From contig CM061535.1 of NCBI GenBank assembly GCA_030545055.2, positions 130,814,868 through 130,878,867 on the forward strand: DNA of 64,000 bases. The letters are read 5' to 3'. A model generated the notes under the pieces. That model was not told the origin of the DNA, did not search any database, and was given only the letters and a program-made list of their open reading frames with translations. The position numbers were made by a program, and so were the translations under genes. Shown here piece by piece: positions 31,426 to 39,900 of this stretch (within the stretch, counting starts at the first letter, position 1; each line of letters opens with the position of its first letter). Source of the stretch: Neoaliturus tenellus (lineage: Eukaryota > Arthropoda > Insecta > Hemiptera > Cicadellidae).

Positions 31426-32384
31426 TTTAACAATGATTTAAATCTGTTGTTACCAGAACCTTTTATATACCCACCTTCTTGCAGTTCTTCGATAATATTT
31501 ATAATTTCGTTACTATGTGAGTTATTCCCCGTTTCCGCTGACATTACAAGTAAACGTAACCTATCAACAAGTTCGTTCGGATCATCCCAGTGCAATATGT
31601 CACGTGAAACTGAAGACTTCCACTGCATTCCCGAGCCTTGTTTTGTATTTGGAAATAGTTTCTCTATAATGCTTTTGTATTTTGTGGAAGTATTTCTATT
31701 AACATTAGCCGTACTTTTATAGCCTTTCTTATGTGCGTTAGTTTTTTCTAATATTTCCTTATAAATTTCTTGGTCGTTTTCATTATACCCATACGGTGTT
31801 CTTTTGAATATTAGTTCGTAGAGACCTTCGGTACCGTCATAGGCAGTGCCATCTATAATTATTGAACCGTCTTCATCAAACTCTAACTTTTTATTTCCAA
31901 TCATAAGAAGGTCTCCTTTTTCACTAAGTCTTGGGCCGTATGTATGATCGATCATAGTTTTTCTACCACCACGGTCTCTCATAAATAAGTCCATATACTG
32001 TTTAGTTAAATCGTTTTGAAACTGTTCATTTATATACATTGAAACAGTGTTTCTTCCTTGTGGTGTAGAAAGAAGGGTATCAATTTCACTTGTATCCGGC
32101 GGTGGGCTAAAATCTTTACTTTCCTCCTCCTCGTCCTGTTCCATTTCGTGATATTCCTCCTCCTCCTCCTCCTCCACCTCCTCATGTGGTTCTTCTTTTT
32201 TAATTGTTAACTCATTTTTAGGTGTAAGACCTGCCTTTTTAATTTCTGATATTATTGGTTTATATTTCTTTTCGAAAAACCTTTCACTTTCACTAACACC
32301 CGACTTGAAACTGTTATACTTTCGACGAATAGCCTCTTTGAGCTTGGCTATACGTAAAATTAGATGTTTATTGTTCGACTTCAT
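31422..32384 (-). CDS. conserved Polinton-associated protein (DUF8207-like)
   Basis: The frame is 320 residues long. The N-terminal third is basic, helical and coiled-coil-like, followed by a glutamate run (residues about 70-90). The C-terminal half carries blocks I associate with a large arthropod mobile-element family: YGPRLSEKGDLLMIGNKKLE, then TEGLYELIFKRTPYGYNEND, then YKEILEKTNAHKKGYK. I believe these correspond to the DUF8207 annotation but could not check. The extreme C-terminus has the Gly-rich linker (GGYIKGSGNNRFKSLLK) reminiscent of protease-processed tails. A structural or core role is inferred from its place between fibre-like and ATPase-side genes. Confidence 0.6.
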   Translation of the reverse strand: MKSNNKHLILRIAKLKEAIRRKYNSFKSGVSESERFFEKKYKPIISEIKKAGLTPKNELTIKKEEPHEEVEEEEEEEYHEMEQDEEEESKDFSPPPDTSEIDTLLSTPQGRNTVSMYINEQFQNDLTKQYMDLFMRDRGGRKTMIDHTYGPRLSEKGDLLMIGNKKLEFDEDGSIIIDGTAYDGTEGLYELIFKRTPYGYNENDQEIYKEILEKTNAHKKGYKSTANVNRNTSTKYKSIIEKLFPNTKQGSGMQWKSSVSRDILHWDDPNELVDRLRLLVMSAETGNNSHSNEIINIIEELQEGGYIKGSGNNRFKSLLK

Positions 32385-32428
32385 GATAACAACTGTTTTT
32401 ACAACACAAATAATGGATATTAAATAAA

Positions 32429-33580
32429 TTAAGGCATCTCAACTTGTCTGAAAAACATAGCACGCTCCTTATATCTTTTGATATAATTGATAACGTCCAA
32501 AAGTGAAACCCCCTTACTAAAATCTAACCCTCTGAAATACCTATGTTCCCTTGCATCAAATCGTGGTATCACATAAGGACGCGTAAAACTTTTAAACACC
32601 CAAGCTCTCTTTACGTCATCTCGCCATTCCGAAACATGTGTTACAATATACATATCACTTTCCACAGTTTTCTCCATGTACTTTTTCAACATTGCCATCG
32701 GTTTGTCATGACGTCTGTTATACATGAGATAAGAATTTAAAAGCCAAAATTCACATGGATTAGTCCCTGTAAAAGTTCGCCACTGTTCAAACAGCTTTCT
32801 ATTTGATACGGTGTATACACCTTTATTTTGTGTTATACCAAATCTCTCACATTGTGATGGGACTGTCGGTAATGCTTGTTTCAGAAACTCAACCGTGTAT
32901 AAGCCTTGACAGTAGTTATTGACAGCTGCAAACGGTTTTCCCCTAGGCCCTCTAGGTGTACCATCGGGAATCGGCCCCCAAGCAGTATTATAACTAATAT
33001 CAATATAGCAATTGAGCGACATGGCTGTACGATAAATTTCCAAGGGTGGTCTGATCGGGATAGTCCTTTCTGTTAGCACAATACATCTTGAAGCATGCGG
33101 TATTTTACATCCGTAGTCCAACATTTTCAAGACTATTTGAGCAAAATTGATACTTCCATGTAGATTTCTTAACGGTAATACACTGCCAAATATGTCGGGA
33201 AACGGTCTAAACCGAGATATTAAATTCTGGGGGTTTCTAACTGTGGAATTAATCATATCTTCATGATAAATAACCAAATCCAGTGGAACTTTATTATCTT
33301 CACATTTATTTAAGAAACGAATCCAAATATCACGGTTATAAATCCTTTCACTTGCAGAAATCATAAGCAACACCACCGGCGGAGTTAATGCTGAACTCAA
33401 GGGTTTTCTATGCCTCCAACACCTTCGGCTGAACGGATGTCCATGTTTACCCTTCCTACTGCAATAGTTACCACAAAACCTTTTCCTTTCTCTATAGTAA
33501 AATGTGCATAAATTGGACTTAACATTATGCAATTTACTGTTAAATCCTTTAATATCAGAGTAAGTATAGATGCGCACCAT
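32429..33580 (-). CDS. putative glycosyltransferase, GT14 (core-2/I-branching)-like
   Basis: 383 residues. A basic, Cys-containing N-terminus (residues 1-60) precedes what looks like a nucleotide-sugar-transferase core: strand PVVLLMISA (68-76), WIRFLNKC (86-93), LDLVIYHEDM (100-109, cf. the IYxHxD element of GT14), HGSINFAQIVLKMLDY (141-156), then SRCIVLTERTIPIRPPLEIY (164-183). The last block matches the F-V-L-L-S-E-x-x-I-P-[ILV] signature pattern of the family. A later FEQWRTFTGTNPCEFWLLNS resembles the QW...L acceptor-side region. GT14 enzymes add N-acetylglucosamine or xylose branches. Substrate here is unknown. Not a hallmark Polinton gene. Its ATG overlaps the ATPase stop by one base (TAATG), so it belongs to the late-type cluster. 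The assignment rests on motif pattern only. Confidence 0.5.
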   Translation of the reverse strand: MVRIYTYSDIKGFNSKLHNVKSNLCTFYYRERKRFCGNYCSRKGKHGHPFSRRCWRHRKPLSSALTPPVVLLMISASERIYNRDIWIRFLNKCEDNKVPLDLVIYHEDMINSTVRNPQNLISRFRPFPDIFGSVLPLRNLHGSINFAQIVLKMLDYGCKIPHASRCIVLTERTIPIRPPLEIYRTAMSLNCYIDISYNTAWGPIPDGTPRGPRGKPFAAVNNYCQGLYTVEFLKQALPTVPSQCERFGITQNKGVYTVSNRKLFEQWRTFTGTNPCEFWLLNSYLMYNRRHDKPMAMLKKYMEKTVESDMYIVTHVSEWRDDVKRAWVFKSFTRPYVIPRFDAREHRYFRGLDFSKGVSLLDVINYIKRYKERAMFFRQVEMP

Positions 33581-34269
33581 TATAAGTCTTGTATAAAACT
33601 GTCCAAACCCACCCGATACCTCCCCTTATCAATTTCACTATCTTTATCAATGACGATAAACCCATGAACGTTTTTCCATGCTACGCTACATATTTCTTTA
33701 AACTTTTCAAATTTCATGTCTGTGTTGACATGATCGTAATATATATGCCGAAGATTCATATCATCCTGTTTGAAAATTATCAATAAATTACAGTTATCTC
33801 TAATCAACTGTTTCGGAATACGACTGTACGTCTGACCTAAGTAAAATGTATCTATTTCGTTGTGACGCCCCATAGTAAAATAATTTCTAATATTATTATG
33901 TTTTTCACATGCTATATCATCAAATATCATAATAGAATTTGGTTTAGCATCATTCGGCAGGGGGACCTTAGCATTTTCGTTAAATGCAAAGTACCCAAAT
34001 TCCTTGGGCATGGTTTTGGCTAAAAACTTATATTTAGGCTGATAAAGGGATTTTGAAAAAACATATATATTTTTAAATCGAAGACCGTTTGGGTCGAAAA
34101 GCATGTTGAAAAGAACGTTTGTTTTGCCACAGTTTGACGGTCCACAAATGATACACCGTATAGTGTTTGGAAGAAGTGTCCCATGTCTCTTCTCCGTGCT
34201 CATACCTGAACCAACAAAAAAATCAAAATTTTCTATTGGTATCTGTACGCTATGTTTTACAATACGCAT
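33580..34269 (-). CDS. FtsK/A32-type DNA-packaging ATPase
   Basis: 229 residues from the ATG at 34269. The frame extends to 34296 only from a TTG. Walker A is GPSNCGKTN (43-51) and Walker B is SIMIFDDI (112-119). FYLGQTYSRIPKQLIRDNCN carries the downstream sensor-like region. This ATPase family pumps genomes into capsids in Polintons, adenovirus-like and nucleocytoplasmic large DNA viruses. It lies between integrase and the glycosyltransferase-like gene, and a TATA box within the integrase stop region is well placed to drive it. Confidence 0.85.
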   Translation of the reverse strand: MRIVKHSVQIPIENFDFFVGSGMSTEKRHGTLLPNTIRCIICGPSNCGKTNVLFNMLFDPNGLRFKNIYVFSKSLYQPKYKFLAKTMPKEFGYFAFNENAKVPLPNDAKPNSIMIFDDIACEKHNNIRNYFTMGRHNEIDTFYLGQTYSRIPKQLIRDNCNLLIIFKQDDMNLRHIYYDHVNTDMKFEKFKEICSVAWKNVHGFIVIDKDSEIDKGRYRVGLDSFIQDL

Positions 34270-34281
34270 CTTGTAAAAAAG

Positions 34282-34315
34282 TGAACGTACTTTCAATTTG
34301 TATTACTATTTTATA
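34282..34315 (-). promoter_or_regulatory. TATA box across the integrase stop codon
   Basis: Minus strand TATAAAATA (34315-34307) contains the integrase TAG. A TTCAC initiator-like word 33 bp downstream leaves a 13-base leader to the ATPase ATG at 34269. Confidence 0.6.
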
Positions 34316-35226
34316 GAACTCTTTTGTACCCATGAATCGTGTGATTTATCAAAGCCCAACCAACGCACCTTAACTCTGTCCCCTTTGCGTTGCAACACTT
34401 TTTCAACAAGGTACACGTTGCCAGTCTTTGATAGATTTAGTTCTTGTTCATAAAACCCACCTTTTAATATTTCCCCCTTATAGTCCTGTAAAATATAGGT
34501 AACAGGTTTTGTAGGTTTAATTGCGTGTATTTTAAAAACTTCATTCGTCCAATTGGGAAGGTAACCTTTTGTAAAAACCCTTTTATACTTACTTATCCTG
34601 ACACTATCACCCACTTTAAACTTTGGTTTATACTTGACCACTTTAGACCGCTTATTAATCCTAGCCAGTATATCTTTTACATGTTTTTGCCTCACGTCTT
34701 TTGGTTTCATACCAATCGTCCTATGTTTCGCATTATTATAGGATTTTACTATATTTGGTAATATATTTAACCATTCGTGAGTCCCTCTAGCTGTAAACTC
34801 TTTCCACATTCGCGATTTTAATGTTCGGTTCAGCCTTTCCACAATACTTGCTTTCATATCTGAAAATGTCGCATAGTGATTTATGCCATATTTTCTTATT
34901 AACCCTTGAACATTTTTATTAAACCATTCCTTACCATCGTCCGTTTGAAAGTGTTTCATTTTGTGCTTTGCTAAGATAGGTTCTAAAGCTTTGGCCACTT
35001 CAACACCCGTCTTATTTTTTATCGGAACTGCAAAAGCATATTTGGTAAAACAATTTATCATTGTCATAATGTATTTGAAACCATTGTTTATTCGAGCATA
35101 AGGTTGCATCTCAACTAAATCCGCTTGATAGAGATCATTAATCCCCTTAAGGGTAACTTGTCGACGAGGATATCTTCTACGCGCCTGTTTATGCAATTCT
35201 TCAGCTATTGTATTTCTGACATTCAT
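34306..35226 (-). CDS. Polinton integrase (DDE, chromodomain)
   Basis: 306 residues. The retroviral-type core has Asp36 (YQADLVEMQ), Asp96 (FQTDDGKEW) and Glu130 (KASIVERLNRTL). No N-terminal HHCC zinc finger is present in this frame. The C-terminus (about 262-306, VYLVEKVLQRKGDRVKVRWL then GFDKSHDSWV) is a chromodomain, which in chromoviral and Polinton integrases directs insertion to marked chromatin. The enzyme would cut and join element ends at the host target. A TATA-like AATATAAAT lies 35-43 bp before the ATG. Confidence 0.92.
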   Translation of the reverse strand: MNVRNTIAEELHKQARRRYPRRQVTLKGINDLYQADLVEMQPYARINNGFKYIMTMINCFTKYAFAVPIKNKTGVEVAKALEPILAKHKMKHFQTDDGKEWFNKNVQGLIRKYGINHYATFSDMKASIVERLNRTLKSRMWKEFTARGTHEWLNILPNIVKSYNNAKHRTIGMKPKDVRQKHVKDILARINKRSKVVKYKPKFKVGDSVRISKYKRVFTKGYLPNWTNEVFKIHAIKPTKPVTYILQDYKGEILKGGFYEQELNLSKTGNVYLVEKVLQRKGDRVKVRWLGFDKSHDSWVQKSSIK

Positions 35227-35260
35227 TGTTATAATGATAGACTAAGAGGGGATTTCATCA

Positions 35261-35350
35261 ATTTATATTAACCCACCCCGGGATGCTACGGCCCTACCAC
35301 CGCCGTAGCTACGTGACGACCTCCAAAAACAAATTGTCGCCTCCGTTCCC
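35261..35350 (-). promoter_or_regulatory. integrase promoter module (TATA plus GC-rich box)
   Basis: TATA-like AATATAAAT at 35269-35261 is preceded upstream by a GC-rich block with CCCCGGGATGCTACGGCCC and ACCACCGCCGTAG, then CCTCCAAAAACAAA (plus-strand spelling). The same block occurs at 35781-35862 before the Cys-rich gene. Confidence 0.6.
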
Positions 35351-35358
35351 CTCTGAGC

Positions 35359-35688
35359 TTATGGGTTTTCTTGGCTGGGATCAGCGGTCCAGCTTGTTCT
35401 ATATTTACATAGGTTTATGTAGCAATTACAAAATTCATCAGCATGAGTATAACATTTTCTGCAATGGAGAAGATTTTCAAGATGGAACTTGATACATCGT
35501 TGCGGACAGCAGGTGTGGAAAAACTTTGACTTGTACACTTTCAATGATTTGAGTTCAGGTGTCGGCAGCTGGTAGGTTTTACAGCGACATATGCAAAAGC
35601 TAAAATGCTCACAAGTTCTACATGCAATTCCATCAACTTGCATTGTAGGTATTACAAAACATTTCGCCTCACAACAGTAGGTATCCAT
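35359..35688 (-). CDS. Cys-rich (zinc-binding) small protein
   Basis: 109 residues with about 19 Cys and several His, in CxxC-like pairs: CCEAKC, CRTCEHFSFCICRC, CCPQRCIKFHLENLLHCRKC, FCNC. Several zinc sites are likely. I do not recognise the family. Located between integrase and polymerase with its own TATA box (35756-35748) and a copy of the promoter block that also precedes the integrase. DNA binding or regulation is only a guess. Confidence 0.55.
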   Translation of the reverse strand: MDTYCCEAKCFVIPTMQVDGIACRTCEHFSFCICRCKTYQLPTPELKSLKVYKSKFFHTCCPQRCIKFHLENLLHCRKCYTHADEFCNCYINLCKYRTSWTADPSQENP

Positions 35689-35747
35689 CGTGTAGATGTT
35701 TACAGTCCGGCTCTACAGAGGAAACTAATACATGCGTTACAAAATCA

Positions 35748-35862
35748 ATTTATATACCGGACTAACAATACTTTTTTTACCCCCCGGGATTCTGCGGCCC
35801 CTACCACCGCCGCAGACTGTGACGACCTCCAAAAACAAACTAGTTGTCGCCTCCATTTTCCC
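35748..35862 (-). promoter_or_regulatory. Cys-rich gene promoter, duplicate of the integrase module
   Basis: TATATAAAT (35756-35748) lies about 60 bp upstream of the ATG at 35688. Further upstream 35781-35862 repeats the GC-rich box of 35277-35350 (CCCCGGGATTCTGCGGCCCC, ACCACCGCCGCAG, GACGACCTCCAAAAACAAAC). Confidence 0.6.
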
Positions 35863-36117
35863 CCTGATATCCCCCAAAGATCACCGGTGACCGATGATCA
35901 TTTGTGGAATACCCATACAGCCCCTGCCTTCGCTGCATGCCGTGGTGAGCTACCTCACCTCCCTTCTGACCGTAGGGGTCGTCAGCAACCATGGTTGCCG
36001 GCGACCTGCCCAAGATCAGGAATTTCCATCAAAGTACCAACACGACGTTTCACAAGGATTAAAGGGTCGTTCCAAAGAGTCACTCGGGTTTGAGCTACTC
36101 AGTCGACTAGACCCCAC

Positions 36118-36500
36118 AACATTCACACACACATTCACACCCACAAAGTCATTGCCTGTTCCATTCAGTATATTTGACTCGCTCCATACATGGTTTACGG
36201 GCTTTTTAGTGCCACGCCAGGGACCTTCATTCACTCACACCTTTCACACCATTCATTCAAACATTCTCACCGACAAAGTCGTTGCGTGAATTTTTCAACG
36301 CATTTGACTCGCTCCATACATGGTTTACGGGCTTTTTAGTTCCACGCCAGTGACCTTCATTCACTCACATCTTTCACACCATTCATTCAAACATTCTCAC
36401 AAACAAAGTCATCAACCGAACTTCCCAGTGCAAATGACTCGCTCCACACATGGTTTACGGGCTTTTTAGTTCCACGCCAGTGACCTTCATTCACTCGTAT
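36118..36500. repeat. three tandem copies of a 130-bp unit
   Basis: Copies begin at 36173, 36303 and 36433 with TTGACTCGCTCCATACATGG or a close variant, and contain TTTACGGGCTTTTTAGT, CCACGCCAG and CTTCATTCACTC. The third is cut short at about 36497 and a partial unit precedes the first. The repeats lie just upstream of a plus-strand TATA box (36524). Confidence 0.85.
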
Positions 36501-36523
36501 ATCCCTGTGAAACGTCGTGATGG

Positions 36524-36530
36524 TATAAAT
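36524..36530 (+). promoter_or_regulatory. plus-strand TATA box
   Basis: GGTATAAATAATC lies immediately downstream of the 130-bp repeats. It is the only plausible promoter that would fire rightward towards the small plus-strand frame at 36810. No strong TCAGT initiator follows at 30 bp. Confidence 0.4.
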
Positions 36531-36809
36531 AATCTGATTTTAAGTCATAAGCCAAAATTTGGGCTAAATGTACAAATACGCAAGTTTAATTTTTTCAAAT
36601 AATTACGTTTCTAATCAAAAAGCAATGGCTGTTATGTAAAATTTCATCAGCTTTAATATTGATAATACTTGATGCGCTATTGTGTAAGAGAGCAAAAGTA
36701 CAAATGTTACACCACGGGGTTAGAGAATGATGATAACACGGTGCAATCTTATTACGCGCTCTCCCTACCAGCTCTCCTTCAGTAATACGAAAGTTTTTAA
36801 CAAGACAAC

Positions 36810-36965
36810 ATGTTTCTCACAGTATTCTCCCTAATTCAGTGGCTACACGGACCTTATACAGAGTGCAACTACGATTTGTTTGAGTACAGAGAGCTGGAAC
36901 GTGCAATAGCAAGGATGAGGAAGAGATTGGACGAGCTGGAGGAGAGGATTGACTGGTGGGATTAG
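36810..36965 (+). CDS. 51-residue coiled-coil ORF, possibly an exon
   Basis: The frame encodes a short hydrophobic start followed by a charged amphipathic helix (FEYRELERAIARMRKRLDEL then EERIDWW) with leucine-zipper spacing. Just inside it is a pyrimidine tract ending AG (TATTCTCCCTAATTCAG) and just after the stop a GTAAGT donor, so it may be an exon of a plus-strand spliced transcript from the TATA at 36524. It overlaps the polymerase stop by 4 bp antisense. It is the only plus-strand coding candidate in the Polinton. Function unknown. Confidence 0.35.
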   Translation: MFLTVFSLIQWLHGPYTECNYDLFEYRELERAIARMRKRLDELEERIDWWD

Positions 36966-39900
36966 GTAAGTCTGGCTTTTTTGTAGCCGAAAGGCAAGGT
37001 GTCATATTCCCCCTCATGTCGTCTTTTAGGACCTGTTATTCTAAAAAATTTAGTTTCTCTCACTGTAATAACATCTTTATTTTTGGTTCTTCTAATTCGG
37101 TTTTCTGATGTCTCAACAACAAGTTTCGCCTCACTCAACACCATTTCTTTGAGTTGTGCAAAATTGAGCTTTTTTGAGGTGTTGAGGTTAAGTGTGAGCC
37201 CTTTAATTTTGCACACTTCAACTAGCTCGTTCCGATTTGTTGACCATACCAGGTAAGCGTACGTCTTTGGGCCCCCGGACACAAACTCCACAATATAAGA
37301 GCCCGGGCCGTATTCCGCCAGTTCGTCGGTCATCTCACCCAGGTAGTCACCTGTACCAATCCTATATAGCCCGTTCTTGTACACGTAGAGGACCGAGTCA
37401 GTGTCGTAGTAAAGCACTTGCCCACCGAGAGCTTCAAGGTGTTCATAGAGCTTTAAACGTGCCTGTGCTGTGGTAAACGCTGCTAGGACAACATTCACTG
37501 TCCGCAGTGATTCACCGACCTCATCAATATTTTGCCAGTTCACCAAAATCACCTCTTCATTTAACTCTCTAATCGTGTTCACCTGGACTGTAGGATTTGT
37601 CATCAGACTGAAAAATTCTTTAGGATCTCTGATAAGTGACGCTTTTGTCTGGTTTTCTCTTTGTCCAAACTTGCCCCAGAACGAGTTCAGCATTAGTTTT
37701 GCCAGGGATCTAAGGCCGCTGTTCTTTTCAATCTTGGTGGGGTCCAGACTTATGCCTTCATGATCAAAATAATCCTTCACATATCTCTCTTTGTCCTCTT
37801 GCGTCACACACCAGGAGGGGTAACCCGACGCCTCTTGTTTGATTTTTAAAAATGTGTTGATGAAATCTGTGAATAGCCCCCCGTTCTCATATGTGGCCAT
37901 TTTGTATTCCCATATTTCAAAAATATCCAAAATCACATAGCCTTTAGCCACAGCTTTTCGTATCTCGTCCATCGTCCATGTACCGGTCAGGGCTCTTTCA
38001 TCACTGCTATGAATACAATCTTCTTGGTTCATCTGTTCCCCGCATTTACGACACAGTACAAACATCAATTTATCATTCATCCTTGTCGGTAGAACTGGGT
38101 GGTAGAGGTCAAGTGGGGGCAGCACTTTGCATTTAATTAGGCCGTTTACATCCAACCCTAGCTCTCGGCAAACTCTGTCCCCTACGTGTACGGTGGGGTG
38201 TCCTAGGGGGTAGTGTCCTCTTTTGCATACGTAGGGGTATAAGGAGCAGACATCAACATATTGTATCGTCTCTCCTTCTCCGCACTTGTGGTATGTCTTG
38301 GCATTGCCTGTCCTTCCTCCAAAAAAGGCGTTTCGTGGTTCAAGCGGGAGAGAGTTGAGGATTGGTAGGGAATTTAAATACGTAAGTTTTTTGTCACTTT
38401 TAATTTTCCTAAAATCACACTCCCACATCTCAACTACCTCGTAAGGGGTCTCGGAGAGTTTTTGAATTTTCACTTTCGTCTTCTCATATCTGAGATGTAG
38501 GCTGTCAGAAGGGTCCTCCTTCAGAGGCTCCTCTCGTTTGTAGGGAAAGCATTTAGGACATCCATGGAAATAACAACCATGGAACTCATAAATGCGGTCA
38601 CCATCAAACCCGTCCACTTTCATTCCTTCAATTTTCTTCTCTCTCCCGCGCCCAGCGTGCTGAATGGAAACGTTTCGCTGGTCTTCCTCCCAGGTCAACC
38701 ATTGCAATGCAATGGCAGACTGGTTGTCGGCCATACGATAACCGTTTTTAGGAACAAGACCAATTGTGTTGGGTTTTAAAAAGTTACGTCTGAACGCTAA
38801 GTTACAAGCGCTCGCGATCGTAACAGACTCTAGGAAGGGCTCTACATTGCATTCCTGCATGAAAAGTTTTCTGAATTTTATGCACGCTTGGGCTAGAATT
38901 TCAACATCGGAAATACAATATTCAATAAGTTCCTTTTGAAAATCAAAAATGTAATTTTGAGCCACCTGTTCATTGTGCCAGTTTTCAAAGTCTTTATAGG
39001 TTTTCTCAAACATTGTGTCGGGACAATAGAATTGTTTGGCGGGAATCGGTCCGACATAACTCTGATTTTCAAGGGTGTTGAACAGATGGGGGAAATAACC
39101 CTTTTTACGCTCTGGAGGAAGGTCAAAGGCTTTCGGCAACGCAGAGAGGGCCATAGGAAAGTAGTTCAATGAGTCGACAAAGCGCACCTTGTCAAACTTC
39201 AGGAGTACTACTTTTGTCCCACGCATGATTAACTCAGGGGTGAATTTTGTTTCCTCAATTATATGTTTCAAAATAAATTGAAAGTCGAATCCCTGGCCAT
39301 TGTGAGCAATCACGCATACATTCTTAAACTTTTTGCGGGACTCCAATACATAATCAACGAATCTAGCAATGGGCTCCTCTCTGAATATCCTAGTGCGATC
39401 CGCACAAGTGTCACAATCTCGCCCCTCAATGCACTTCCAACAGTACTGTTGAGAGACACACAGATTAACCTTGTGCACCTTTGTCTCGGGATCGTCAGCC
39501 GTAAGAGGTTCATCTTGACGTGTCTCCAGGTCAAAAAATATGTACACAGAATTTTCTGTCTTAGGCCGGTTTGTGTCCACTTTCATAAAGCACTGATGTT
39601 CTGGAGCCATAAACTCCCTACAAATCACACAAAAGACTTCGCCACAGACATGCGGGGATTTCCTATGCCTTAAGCTAATCAATTTATTGCAGTCCAAACA
39701 TTTCTTGACTAATTTGCAGCGCTCCTTCTTGTGGGCCAGAAAACAAATGCGATTTTTTAATGTCAAGTTACAATCAGGACACAGTACCCCCTCGTGGTCT
39801 TGGACACAGGGTGGAGAAACAGTTTGGCATTCGGGACAAATGTTTGTGCATCTATGTTCTCCCTTATGATCATAAGGTGTGTGACAGGGTTCACAATAGA

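Noticed and set aside
33580..34296. ATPase start at 34296
   Set aside because: That codon is TTG. The first ATG in frame is at 34269 and lies a short leader after a TATA box.
35605..36289. Plus-strand frames antisense to the Cys-rich gene and over the 130-bp repeats
   Set aside because: Antisense shadows of the Cys-rich gene or repeat translations. No domains.
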